The position numbers and the translations under genes were made by a program. This document shows, piece after piece, positions 19,162 through 27,713 of a stretch of DNA of 64,000 nt. Below the pieces are notes generated by a model. That model was given only the letters and a program-made list of their open reading frames with translations. It was not told the DNA's origin and ran no database searches. This DNA is from Pseudomonas sp. 6D_7.1_Bac1 (GTDB taxonomy: Bacteria; Pseudomonadota; Gammaproteobacteria; Pseudomonadales; Pseudomonadaceae), in the NCBI RefSeq assembly GCF_025465945.1, contig NZ_JANLNW010000051.1:62001-126000 (forward strand), read 5' to 3'. Position 1 is the first letter of the stretch. Every line of letters begins with the position of its first letter.

Positions 19162-20796
19162 ATGAATAGCTTGCGCAGTGTGTCGATCAGCCGTCGTTTG
19201 TGGCTCATCTTGATTGTGGCTGTGCTGATGCTGTTGACGTTGGGTGTGCTGATGCTCAAGCAGATCCACGATGACCTTTATCAAGCCAAGGCACAAAAAA
19301 CCCAGCACGTGGTGCAGACCGCCAGCGGCATTCTGGCCTATTACCACGACCTGGAAACCGCCGGCACCCTGACCCGTGAAGCGGCGCAGAAACAGGCATT
19401 GAGCGTGGTTCGCGGACTGCGCTACGACCAGAACGACTATTTCTGGATCACCGACCTGACGCCCGTGATGGTCATGCACCCCACCAATCCGAAACTCGAA
19501 GGCCAGAACCTTTCCTCGATCAAGGATCCGGACGGCTTCGCGCTGTTCAACGAAATGGCGGTCATCGCCAAGGCCAAAGGCGCCGGCATGGTTGACTATC
19601 GCTGGCCAAAACCCGGCGCCAGCACGCCGGTCCAGAAGACCTCCTACGTGAAACTCTTCGAACCCTGGGGTTGGGTCATTGGTTCTGGTGTGTACATCGA
19701 TGACATGCAGGCCGAGTTCTACGCTCAGGCATGGCAAACCTCGTTTGTCGGGCTCGCCATCGCCGTGCTGATGGCGTTGTTGGTGACCGTGATTGCCCGC
19801 AGCATTGTGCGACCGCTCCAGGAAACCGTGAACGCCATGGCTAACATCGCCAGTGGTGAAAGCGATCTGACCCGTAGCCTCGATACCCACGGGCAGGACG
19901 AAGTGACCGAATTGGCGCGGCATTTCAACGCCTTCACGGCTAAATTGCGCCAGGTCATCAGCCAGCTGCAACTGTCCGCCAGTGCGTTGGGGCAGTCCTC
20001 CAGCGACCTGGGCAACGATGCCGCCCAGGCCCAGGCACGCAGCCAGCAACAGTCCCAACAAATGGAGCTGGTGGCGACCGCCATCAATGAAGTGACCTAT
20101 GGCGTGCAGGACGTGGCCAGGAATGCCGAGCACGCCGCCAGTGAAATGCGCGACGCCCAAGCGCAGGCACAACAGGGGCAAGTGAACATTGATGGGAGCT
20201 TGCAGCAGATCGATCAGCTGTCGAGCACGATCGATCAAGCCGTCGAGGTCATCCGCACCCTGGCCGCTGAAAGCACCCAGATCGGCAGCGTGCTCGAAGT
20301 GATTCGCTCGATCGCCGAACAAACCAATCTGCTGGCGCTCAATGCGGCCATAGAAGCGGCCCGCGCCGGAGAGCAAGGGCGGGGTTTTGCGGTGGTGGCC
20401 GATGAAGTCCGGCTGCTGGCGCAGCGCACGCAAAAGTCCACGGCTGAAATCCAGTCAATGATCGAGCGCTTGCAAAACCATTCCGAGGCCGCGGTCAAAG
20501 TGATCGGTGACAGCAGTCGTGCCTCGCAGCTGACGATTGAACAGGCCGGGTTGGCCGGTGCCAGCCTCAATGCGATTGGCCAGGCCCTGCACAACCTCAA
20601 CGGTCTGAACGCCTCGATTGCCAGTGCAACTCTGCAGCAGGCGCATGTGGTCGAGGACATCAATCAAAACGTCACCCAGGCGGCGGGTTTGTCTCACAGC
20701 ACGGCATTGGCTGCTGAACAGTCGAGCGTCGCGAGCGTGCATTTGAAAGAGCTCAGCGAGCAGTTGAATGACCTGCTCAAGCAGTTTCGGGTGTAG
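19162..20796 (+). CDS. Methyl-accepting chemotaxis protein with single-Cache sensor
   Basis: 544 residues from the ATG at 19162 (GGAG upstream). A first membrane segment (residues 14-33) is followed by a periplasmic sCache_2 domain with [13 protein letters not shown] and [12 protein letters not shown], a second membrane segment near residue 195, HAMP, and a cytoplasmic signalling domain with the hairpin tip [20 protein letters not shown]. Related pseudomonad sCache receptors sense small carboxylates such as pyruvate, propionate or malate; the ligand here is not determined. Confidence 0.92.
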   Translation: MNSLRSVSISRRLWLILIVAVLMLLTLGVLMLKQIHDDLYQAKAQKTQHVVQTASGILAYYHDLETAGTLTREAAQKQALSVVRGLRYDQNDYFWITDLTPVMVMHPTNPKLEGQNLSSIKDPDGFALFNEMAVIAKAKGAGMVDYRWPKPGASTPVQKTSYVKLFEPWGWVIGSGVYIDDMQAEFYAQAWQTSFVGLAIAVLMALLVTVIARSIVRPLQETVNAMANIASGESDLTRSLDTHGQDEVTELARHFNAFTAKLRQVISQLQLSASALGQSSSDLGNDAAQAQARSQQQSQQMELVATAINEVTYGVQDVARNAEHAASEMRDAQAQAQQGQVNIDGSLQQIDQLSSTIDQAVEVIRTLAAESTQIGSVLEVIRSIAEQTNLLALNAAIEAARAGEQGRGFAVVADEVRLLAQRTQKSTAEIQSMIERLQNHSEAAVKVIGDSSRASQLTIEQAGLAGASLNAIGQALHNLNGLNASIASATLQQAHVVEDINQNVTQAAGLSHSTALAAEQSSVASVHLKELSEQLNDLLKQFRV

Positions 20797-20838
20797 ACAC
20801 ATTTTGCGGTGAAACGCTGCCCCTGCGGTTACACGACT

Positions 20839-20978
20839 CGTAGCAGCTGCCGAGCCCGCGAGGCTGCGTTCGGCTGCGAAGCAGTCGTAAAAATCAGACA
20901 CGATGTTTTTCAGGTCAACCGTGGAGGCAGGATTTACGGCCGCTGCGCAGCCGAACGCAGGCTTCGCCAGCTGCTACG
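20839..20978. repeat. Large composite inverted repeat (REP-like)
   Basis: Outer arms CGTAGCAGCTG and CAGCTGCTACG enclose inner arms around TTCGGCTGCGAAGCAG and its near complement, giving a long imperfect hairpin downstream of the chemoreceptor gene. The inner GTTCGGCTGCGAAGCAGTCG segment also occurs inside the repeat at 34186-34317, and the outer arms match 2723-2753. Confidence 0.8.
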
Positions 20979-21064
20979 AGGAATGTGCCTAGCCTGAGCC
21001 CCCTCGCCACAATCCCCACCTACGTTACAATCGGCGCCCTTTTCAACTTGACCAAGGAACCTTC

Positions 21065-21628
21065 ATGTCCGGGCTTGAACTGTTTGCCGCCGCACTCGGC
21101 GTGATTGCCGTCTGGTTGACGGTCAAACAGAACCCCTGGTGCTGGCCGATCGGGCTGGTCATGGTGCTGCTCTATAGCTGGATCTTCTTCGAAGTGAAGC
21201 TGTATTCGGACATGCTGTTGCAGGTGATCTACGCCGGCTTGCAGCTCTACGGCTGGTGGCAGTGGACCCGCGCCGGTGAAGCGCAGGATGGACGGCAGGT
21301 CACGCAACTGGACGGCCGCTCGATGTGGACGGGGTTGGCCGTCGGCGCCCTCGGCAGCTTGCTGCTGGGCGCGGCCATGGCCCACTGGACCGACGCCGCT
21401 CAGCCCTGGCTGGATGCGGCATTGACCGGCTTCAGCCTGGTGGCGCAAGGGTGGATGGCGCAAAAACGCCTGCAATGCTGGCCGCTATGGATTGCCGTCG
21501 ATGTGATTTTCGTCGGGTTGTTTATCTACAAGGGCTTGTACCTGACCGCTGCACTCTACGGCCTGTTTACGCTGATCGCCGTGCAAGGCTGGCGTGAATG
21601 GCGGGCCGATCCGGCGTTGCGCGCATGA
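21065..21628 (+). CDS. pnuC: Nicotinamide riboside transporter
   Basis: 187 residues, seven-helix PnuC family membrane protein. The N-terminal NPWCWPIGLV segment and C-terminal QCWPLWIAVDVIFVGLFIYKG contain the tryptophan-rich substrate-site pattern. It imports nicotinamide riboside for NAD salvage. AAGGAA precedes the ATG, and the stop overlaps the next gene, an NadR-type kinase, which supports nicotinamide riboside rather than thiamine as the substrate. Confidence 0.93.
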   Translation: MSGLELFAAALGVIAVWLTVKQNPWCWPIGLVMVLLYSWIFFEVKLYSDMLLQVIYAGLQLYGWWQWTRAGEAQDGRQVTQLDGRSMWTGLAVGALGSLLLGAAMAHWTDAAQPWLDAALTGFSLVAQGWMAQKRLQCWPLWIAVDVIFVGLFIYKGLYLTAALYGLFTLIAVQGWREWRADPALRA

Positions 21629-22149
21629 AAGTATTGGTACTCACCGGCCCGGAATCCAGTGGCAAAAGCTGGTTATCGGCAGAGCTCCAACGCCATTTTG
21701 GCGGGCTACTGGTGGGGGAATACGTACGTTACTTCATCGAGCAGAACCCCCGTGATACCTGCCTTGCCGATATCCCGGAGATTGCCCGCGGTCAAATGGC
21801 CTGGGAGGACAGCGCTCGGGCCAAATGCCCTGAGTTACTGATTCTCGACACACACCTGTTGAGCAATGTGCTGTGGAGCCAAACCCTGTTTGGCGAATGC
21901 CCCGCGTGGATCGAAGAAGCGCTGCTGGCCAGGCATTACGACCTGCACCTGCTGCTTTCTCCCGAATCGATTGACTGGACGGACGACGGCCAGCGCTGCC
22001 AACCGGACCCAAGTCAGCGCCTGGCGTTCTTCAACGCGACCAAAACCTGGCTGGAACAGCACCAGCAAAGACTGCAGGTCATCAACGGCGATTGGGCCGA
22101 GCGCCGTCGTCAGGCCTTTGCTGCCGTGGAGCAATTGCTAACGTCGTGA
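21625..22149 (+). CDS. NadR-type ATPase / ribosylnicotinamide kinase
   Basis: 174 residues beginning MKVLVLTGPESSGKS, a Walker A motif of the NadR C-terminal kinase type. GEYVRYF and LILDTHLLSNVLW supply the acceptor and Walker B-like regions. The adenylyltransferase and repressor domains of full NadR are missing. It probably phosphorylates imported nicotinamide riboside, trapping it in the cell. ATG at 21625 overlaps the pnuC stop as ATGA. Confidence 0.88.
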   Translation: MKVLVLTGPESSGKSWLSAELQRHFGGLLVGEYVRYFIEQNPRDTCLADIPEIARGQMAWEDSARAKCPELLILDTHLLSNVLWSQTLFGECPAWIEEALLARHYDLHLLLSPESIDWTDDGQRCQPDPSQRLAFFNATKTWLEQHQQRLQVINGDWAERRRQAFAAVEQLLTS

Positions 22150-22508
22150 CGGCATCCCCGTTCAGAACTTCCCCCGGTTTCCCCCTGTTTTTAGAGCCAT
22201 GTGTCCGTTTCTGAAACACTCCAATGCGGCGCAACTGCCCATATCAAAGGTCTTCATCCTCTTGTCATGCTGACTGTTAAGTCATTGATACACCCCCTCG
22301 CAAACTCTTGATCTAGAGCTTTTCGATCAGCATGACCGACGGGAGGCGGCATGCACCGTCTCACCGTTGATACAGCCCGAACATCGCCCTTCCCGACCTG
22401 CCCCTCAACGTATTGAATTCAATCAAAAAATAAAAAGCGGCACAGCTTCTGCTCTCTCCTTCACAACGCTGACCAGAGCCAGCGCGCACAAGAAGATGGA
22501 GTGCCGAC
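22150..22508 (+). promoter_or_regulatory. fap operon upstream region with sigma-54-type promoter
   Basis: A 359-base non-coding region before fapA. At 22437-22453 the sequence GCGGCACAGCTTCTGCT has the invariant GG and GC spaced by exactly ten bases, matching the -24/-12 element (GGCAC and TGC parts) with one or two differences. Transcription would begin near 22464, 45 bases before fapA. The rest is AT-richer and could host activator sites. A sigma-54 activator gene at the other end of the operon fits. Confidence 0.6.
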
Positions 22509-22946
22509 GTGGAGACAATCAATAAAGGCTTTACCCTCCTCCTGCTGATCGGATGTGCGTTCAGCTCTGTTAGCAGTCTGCCTGTCCAGGCCGCCGATGG
22601 GATCATCATCATCCAGCGGGACGTCCAACCGCGTAACGCGACTCGCCGCCCCCTGGTTCCCGACCCTAACCCCCTGACCGTCAATGCCAACCCGTCCAAG
22701 CAAGTCATCAGTGCAACCAACGAACTGACGGACAGTGACATTTCCGGCATCAGCAGCGGTGCAAGCATCGCCGGCATCGTCGCTCAAGGCACCGGCGCGC
22801 TGAGCGGCAACATCAACGGTCAGTCACAACTACCCGGCTTGTCCGCTGGACATTCCGCAGGCTCCGGCAACGGTGTTGCCAATAGGATCAACAGCACCAT
22901 TCAGCTAGGTCTGGGCGGTCTGAAAATGTTATCGGGGGGACAATGA
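22509..22946 (+). CDS. fapA: Functional amyloid operon protein FapA
   Basis: 145 residues starting at a GTG with GGAG seven bases before it; no ATG in this frame is available. A signal peptide (hydrophobic TLLLLIGCAFSS, cleavage after VQA) is followed by a short disordered, glycine/serine-rich mature part. FapA is a periplasmic protein known to influence the distribution of FapB and FapC in the fibril, and is first in the fap operon. Two bases separate it from fapB. Confidence 0.88.
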   Translation: METINKGFTLLLLIGCAFSSVSSLPVQAADGIIIIQRDVQPRNATRRPLVPDPNPLTVNANPSKQVISATNELTDSDISGISSGASIAGIVAQGTGALSGNINGQSQLPGLSAGHSAGSGNGVANRINSTIQLGLGGLKMLSGGQ

Positions 22947-22947
22947 A

Positions 22948-23520
22948 ATGAATCGCACTCTGCTGATTCTGGCCATGTTTTGCAGTGCGCCGACCTTTGC
23001 CCAACCTCCTGTCATCGATACGGCCACCATCGACAACTCCGGCATGCAGTACCAGGGCAACTTCTCGGTCAACCAGGCTGCCGGCGATCAGCAACAACAG
23101 GCCAACGCCCGAGCCATCGCCATTGACACCAACGCCAGCGCCACCACGCAGATTCGCCAACGGTTGCGTACTCAAGTCGATCCCAGGATCGATGCCCAAT
23201 CAACCATCAAAGGCAACGCCTTCAGTAACGGCAATGGCGTACTGGGGGTCAACCAGAGCTCGGGCACCAGCAACCAGCAAGCCAACGCCCTGCGGATAAG
23301 CATCAGTGCTACGCCGCAAAGTATCGACGACAGCGTCCTCAAGCAACAGAACGTGGCGCTGCTCAACAGCTCCGATTCAACGGATCTTACTCCTGGCCAT
23401 CGCCAGGTCGCGACCAGCGACCAGGCCTTCACCGGTAGCCTTGGGGTGATCCAGTTGAATCAGAGCGCCGGGGTGGGAAACCGAACGGCCAACACCCTGA
23501 GCGTACGGGTCGCGGATTGA
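22948..23520 (+). CDS. fapB: Minor amyloid subunit / nucleator FapB
   Basis: 190 residues with a signal peptide ending at TFA. Three imperfect repeats carry the amyloid motif of the Fap fibril proteins: NQAAGDQQQQANARAI, NQSSGTSNQQANAL and NQSAGVGNRTANTL, evenly spread through the mature protein. FapB is the proposed nucleator exported through FapF. It has the same repeat chemistry as fapC but lacks the long linkers. Confidence 0.92.
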   Translation: MNRTLLILAMFCSAPTFAQPPVIDTATIDNSGMQYQGNFSVNQAAGDQQQQANARAIAIDTNASATTQIRQRLRTQVDPRIDAQSTIKGNAFSNGNGVLGVNQSSGTSNQQANALRISISATPQSIDDSVLKQQNVALLNSSDSTDLTPGHRQVATSDQAFTGSLGVIQLNQSAGVGNRTANTLSVRVAD

Positions 23521-23572
23521 CCCAAAAGGTAAAAAACAACACTTAACCTAAAATAAAGTACGGAGAATCAGC

Positions 23573-24802
23573 ATGAAACCTTCAATGGCACTCAAGCCTC
23601 TGGTTTTCGCAATTGCTGCGGTAATGGCTATTGCTGTGCAAGCTGGCCAGGGTGGTGACGACAATCACCACCACCATCACCCAGTAGTCAATCCAAAAGA
23701 CACCACCAATGCTGGCGCCACTGCCAACGCCACAGATACTCAAAGCAGCACTTACAACTACATCAGCAATGAAGGGACTAAAAACACTGCCAACATGACC
23801 AACTCGGCCACGGGCGCCTCCGGTAACGTGGGCGTCAACGTTGCAGCAGGCGACGGCAACCAACAAGACAATGCTGCCGCCATTGCCAGCGGCGATGGCT
23901 CGTTTGTCTTTGGGTCTGTGGTGGCAACCGCCAAGGTCACGCAAACCCAAAACAACAACGAGGTCGACAACGCCTCCACCAACAACAACGCCAACATGAG
24001 CGGTTCGGCCAACGGCGGCAGCGGCAACATGGGCATCAACATGGCTGCTGGCGACCTTAACCAACAGAAAAACACCATGGCGATCGCTGTGTCTGGCGGT
24101 AAGCACGCTACCGCAACCGCGAGTGCCGATCAAACAGGCCCAGGCCTGAAGGTGTATAACGACGCCGATCGGACGTACCGCCTCGATACGCTGTCGCGTA
24201 CCACCACAGCCAGCGGCGATGAGTCTTTCAGCAAGTCCTCCGCATCGCACTCTGCTTCGGACTTTGCCAAGTACTCTGCTTCGGCCTTTGCTGAGCAATC
24301 TGCTTCGAAATCTGCTTCGAAATCTGCCAGCGACTCTGCTTCGCACGCTGCTGTTAGCGCTAATCTGGATGCGAACGTGGACGTGGACTTTAGCGCTAGC
24401 AAGAATAATGGCTGGCACCACAGCAGCAGCAGTGCGGATCTCAACGCATCGATCGACGCATCGCTCCAAGCATCGATCGACAAATCGCACAGCAAATCGA
24501 ACAGCAAATCGAGCAGCGCATCGAGCAGCGCATCGGGCAGCGAGTCTTACGGCGCAGCTGGCAGCGAATCGAAAGACAAATCGCGTAGCTTCAGCGAGTC
24601 CAGTTCTTTTGACTTGAGCAACACCGTGACCTGGCAAGTGCTGACCCCAACTGGCTGGGCAAACCCTGTGACCAACACTGCTAACCTGAACGGTTCGGTT
24701 AATGGCGGCAGTGGCAACCTGGGCGTCAACGTGGCTGCCGGTGCTGGCAACCAACAAAGCAACTCGCTGTCCATTGCATCCGGTTGCAAAACCTGCCTGT
24801 AA
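23573..24802 (+). CDS. fapC: Major functional amyloid subunit FapC, long-linker form
   Basis: 409 residues. A signal peptide (to VQA) is followed by a natural five-histidine stretch, then three amyloid repeats near residues 80-105, 148-172 and 375-400 (GNVGVNVAAGDGNQQ, GNMGINMAAGDLNQQ, GNLGVNVAAGAGNQQ). The linker between repeats 1 and 2 is short, but that between 2 and 3 is about 190 residues, rich in serine, alanine, lysine and aspartate with SASKSAS-like micro-repeats. The C-terminus has the conserved CxxC (CKTC). Many Fap-C proteins are about 250 residues, so this linker is expanded. A strong terminator follows. Confidence 0.93.
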   Translation: MKPSMALKPLVFAIAAVMAIAVQAGQGGDDNHHHHHPVVNPKDTTNAGATANATDTQSSTYNYISNEGTKNTANMTNSATGASGNVGVNVAAGDGNQQDNAAAIASGDGSFVFGSVVATAKVTQTQNNNEVDNASTNNNANMSGSANGGSGNMGINMAAGDLNQQKNTMAIAVSGGKHATATASADQTGPGLKVYNDADRTYRLDTLSRTTTASGDESFSKSSASHSASDFAKYSASAFAEQSASKSASKSASDSASHAAVSANLDANVDVDFSASKNNGWHHSSSSADLNASIDASLQASIDKSHSKSNSKSSSASSSASGSESYGAAGSESKDKSRSFSESSSFDLSNTVTWQVLTPTGWANPVTNTANLNGSVNGGSGNLGVNVAAGAGNQQSNSLSIASGCKTCL

Positions 24803-24823
24803 ACTAAGCTCCAGAGTCTGGAG

Positions 24824-24847
24824 AGCCCCCTTCGGGGGGCTTTTTTT
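24824..24847 (+). terminator. Intra-operon terminator between fapC and fapD
   Basis: AGCCCCC, a TTCG loop and GGGGGCT form a GC-rich hairpin followed by seven T residues. It lies 22 bases after the fapC stop and 26 before fapD, on the coding strand. Partial termination would make the structural subunits more abundant than the export machinery. Confidence 0.9.
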
Positions 24848-24872
24848 CACTCTTGCACGAAGGCTTCCAACC

Positions 24873-25553
24873 ATGCGCATTTTCGCCCTGGTGTTCCTGG
24901 TTTTTCTGGCTGGCCTGAGCGAAGCGGGACAAATGCCGCTTTCCGTCTTGCCAGGTGGAGCGGTCGTTTTCAAACCGATCCAGAGCATGCGTGAGCGCAA
25001 ATTTGCCGACCTGGTCCAACAGAAAACCGACTTCAGTTGCGGTGCAGCTTCCCTGGCGACCATATTGCGCCAGGCCTATTGGCTGGACGTAACCGAGGCA
25101 CAAATCATCGAAGGCATGTTGGCTCACTCCGACAAGGATCTGGTTCGCGTCCAGGGCTTCTCCATGCTCGACATGAAGCATTACGTGGAAAGTATCGGCA
25201 TGCGGGCCCGTGGTTACCGGGTATCGCCGGAAACTCTGACCAGTGTCGCCATTCCGGTCATCGTGCTCATGGACATCCGCGGCTACAAGCACTTCGTGGT
25301 CATGCAAAAAGCGGAGAAAGACTGGGTGTATATCGGTGATCCGGTACTCGGTCACAAACGCTTCAAGTTCGACGACTTTGTCAAAGGCTGGAACGGCATA
25401 GTCTTCGCCGTCATAGGCCAGGGCTACGACAAGACCAACGTCTTGCGCGAACCACCTTTGCCACTGACCGCCAAGAACCGCATCAACACCTTCAGCCCGG
25501 TGCCGGACACAGAGTTGTTGGATTTCGGATTCATCCAGAGCGACTTCTTCTAA
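24873..25553 (+). CDS. fapD: C39-family cysteine protease FapD
   Basis: 226 residues with an N-terminal signal/anchor segment. The C39 peptidase core shows the catalytic cysteine in DFSCGAASLATILRQ near residue 55, the histidine in KHFVVMQ near residue 137 and an aspartate in YIGDPVLG. FapD is needed for amyloid secretion, presumably processing Fap components in the periplasm. The ATG at 24873 lies just after the terminator; a longer frame running back into fapC is not used. Confidence 0.9.
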   Translation: MRIFALVFLVFLAGLSEAGQMPLSVLPGGAVVFKPIQSMRERKFADLVQQKTDFSCGAASLATILRQAYWLDVTEAQIIEGMLAHSDKDLVRVQGFSMLDMKHYVESIGMRARGYRVSPETLTSVAIPVIVLMDIRGYKHFVVMQKAEKDWVYIGDPVLGHKRFKFDDFVKGWNGIVFAVIGQGYDKTNVLREPPLPLTAKNRINTFSPVPDTELLDFGFIQSDFF

Positions 25554-25586
25554 TGACAAGGGAGCACGAAGCTCCGGGAGCATCCA

Positions 25587-26327
25587 ATGAAGACTCCATA
25601 CTGGCTGGCCGTCGTTTGCCTGGCCGCCAGCCTGCCAACACAAGCACTCACGTTCAAACCGATTGAACTCAAGGATCAGGAGTTGGCGACCCTTCGCGGC
25701 CGGTTTGTCATGCCGGGCCGGATCATCAGTTTCGGGGTTGTCATGACCAGTACCTGGCAAAATGCCCGTGGTGACGTGATCGGGGCAACCTCCTCGATGC
25801 AAATTCAGGAATCGACCATCAAGCCACAGTTCTATGTGTCGATGATCAACCAGAAAGGTAATGGTTCGCCGGTCTCCCAGGGTTCCGGCAATGTCAGCGG
25901 CGGCGGCGGCCTCAGCACCACCCAGGGTGTAACCCAGGTCGTGCGCGCCGCTGGCGACTACAACAGCGCGTACAACAATGTCGACATCAACGTCAAAGCT
26001 GCCAACCAGGCACCACAAATGGATACCCAGGGCCAGCCATTGGCCGCCGGCACGACCCTGTCCGCTTCCAACGGTGCCGGGACCTTCAGTATGGCGTCGA
26101 GTGGCGCTGGCGTGCAGTTGAGCATCCAGGCCAACAACAATCAGGGCAGTACCGTGCAAAGCCTTGCCCAGGGCGGCCTGATGCAGAACACGACCTTGCT
26201 CGGCGGAGGAAACCAGGTGAACAACCTGACGGCCCTCAATGTTGTCCTGCGCAACAACCTGCCGACCGTCGGGGCGCTGGACTGCAGTCTGGACCAACTA
26301 AAAGGCCTACGCACTCTCGGATACTGA
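25587..26327 (+). CDS. fapE: Fap amyloid component FapE
   Basis: 246 residues with a signal peptide (cleavage after TQA). The mature protein is glycine/serine/asparagine-rich and ends in a short segment with a single cysteine (GALDCSLDQL). FapE is a minor extracellular component associated with the fibril. It is located between the protease and the porin, the conserved order of fap operons. Confidence 0.9.
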   Translation: MKTPYWLAVVCLAASLPTQALTFKPIELKDQELATLRGRFVMPGRIISFGVVMTSTWQNARGDVIGATSSMQIQESTIKPQFYVSMINQKGNGSPVSQGSGNVSGGGGLSTTQGVTQVVRAAGDYNSAYNNVDINVKAANQAPQMDTQGQPLAAGTTLSASNGAGTFSMASSGAGVQLSIQANNNQGSTVQSLAQGGLMQNTTLLGGGNQVNNLTALNVVLRNNLPTVGALDCSLDQLKGLRTLGY

Positions 26328-26373
26328 TCTACGCTCAGTCTCATCAAATGTAGTCAGAAGGGACGACTAACCC

Positions 26374-27648
26374 ATGTACCGATCGTTCGCGTTCAGAGCT
26401 GTCGTTTGTTTGAGTACCCTGGTCCCGGCCACTTTGCTGCAAGCAGCACCGGACCCCGAGGTAGAAGCCCTAAAACAAGAACTCACGGAGTTGAAAAAAC
26501 GCTACGAAGCACAACAGAACGCGCTGATGGTACTTGAGCAGCGCGTTAAACAAGTCGAAGAAACACCTGCAACGCCTGCTCCCAAGCGCCTGACCCGCTC
26601 CCCTGCCGAACAGACCACAGGCGCCAAGACCGTGGCCACGGGTGCCCCTGGGACCAGTTCGTATGGGCAGTCGCTCAAGGACGACTCGGCACCGGCGCAA
26701 AGCGTGTCCAACCTGTATGACGAAGCCAGCGGCTTCTTCGGTGGTGGCAAGTTCAGTCTCGAGACGGGCCTGACCTATACCCACTATGATACCCGTGCAT
26801 TGGTGCTCAATGGTTTTCTGGCTCTTGACTCGATTTTTCTCGGTAACATCAACATTGACCGCATCAAGGCCGACAGCTGGACCCTGGACCTGACAGGCCG
26901 CTACAACCTGGCGCAACGCTGGCAATTCGACGTCAACGTCCCGGTCGTTTATCGAGATTCGACGTACTCCTCTGGTGGTGCAGGAGGCGCAGCCCCGATC
27001 TCATCCGACGCCACCGTTACCCGCGATCCGACCATAGGCGATGTCAACTTTGGTGTTGCCTACAAGTTCCTGGATGAATCGGACAATCTGCCCGACGCGG
27101 TCTTCACTCTGCGAGTCAAGGCGCCGACAGGTGATAATCCGTACGGAATCAAGCTGGTCAATGACCCGAACAACAACAATTTGTCGGTACCTCAGTCACT
27201 CCCTACCGGCAACGGTGTCTGGTCGATTACCCCGGGTATCTCGCTGGTCAAGACCTTCGACCCTGCCGTGCTATTCGGCAGCCTGTCCTATACCTACAAC
27301 AAGCAGGATTCCTTCAGCGATATCAGCCCCACTATAAATTCCACGGTCCCGGGAGACGTGAAACTGGCCGATTCCTGGCAGGTCGGCGCCGGCATTGCGT
27401 TTGCCTTGAACGAGAAGATGAGTATGTCGTTTTCGTTTTCCGACCAATTCGCCGGCAAAAGCAAAATCAAACCAAGCGGCCAGGACTGGCAATCAGTCCC
27501 AGACAGCAACTACAACGCTGCCAACTTCAACATCGGCCTGACCCTGGCGGCAACCGACAAACTGACGATAGTCCCCAACCTCGCCATCGGCATAACCCAG
27601 GACGCACCGGCCTTCTCCTTCAGCCTGAAATTCCCGTACTACTTCTAA
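26374..27648 (+). CDS. fapF: Outer-membrane amyloid secretion pore FapF
   Basis: 424 residues. After the signal peptide (cleavage after LQA) residues 25-60 form a coiled coil with heptads ([18 protein letters not shown]) that trimerises and plugs the pore, then a proline/threonine linker and a beta-barrel from about residue 110 ending in a C-terminal aromatic (FPYYF), the outer-membrane signature. FapF exports FapB, FapC and FapE. Last gene of the operon, followed by a strong hairpin. Confidence 0.93.
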   Translation: MYRSFAFRAVVCLSTLVPATLLQAAPDPEVEALKQELTELKKRYEAQQNALMVLEQRVKQVEETPATPAPKRLTRSPAEQTTGAKTVATGAPGTSSYGQSLKDDSAPAQSVSNLYDEASGFFGGGKFSLETGLTYTHYDTRALVLNGFLALDSIFLGNINIDRIKADSWTLDLTGRYNLAQRWQFDVNVPVVYRDSTYSSGGAGGAAPISSDATVTRDPTIGDVNFGVAYKFLDESDNLPDAVFTLRVKAPTGDNPYGIKLVNDPNNNNLSVPQSLPTGNGVWSITPGISLVKTFDPAVLFGSLSYTYNKQDSFSDISPTINSTVPGDVKLADSWQVGAGIAFALNEKMSMSFSFSDQFAGKSKIKPSGQDWQSVPDSNYNAANFNIGLTLAATDKLTIVPNLAIGITQDAPAFSFSLKFPYYF

Positions 27649-27665
27649 ACGCCACACAAGGAAAA

Positions 27666-27699
27666 GGCCCGCTGCGACGTAAATCGCAGCGGGCCCTTT
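27666..27699. terminator. Bidirectional terminator between fapF and the sigma-54 regulator
   Basis: Twelve-base perfect arms (GGCCCGCTGCGA and its complement) around a six-base loop, with T/A runs on both sides, lie in the 65-base gap between two convergent genes. Confidence 0.9.
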
Positions 27700-27713
27700 C
27701 GTTTCTCCGCGCC

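Noticed and set aside
23582..25063. 493-codon open frame on the minus strand opposite fapC and fapD
   Set aside because: It arises because fapC has repetitive, stop-poor codons; there is no ribosome site, no recognisable domain and the plus-strand fap genes explain the DNA.
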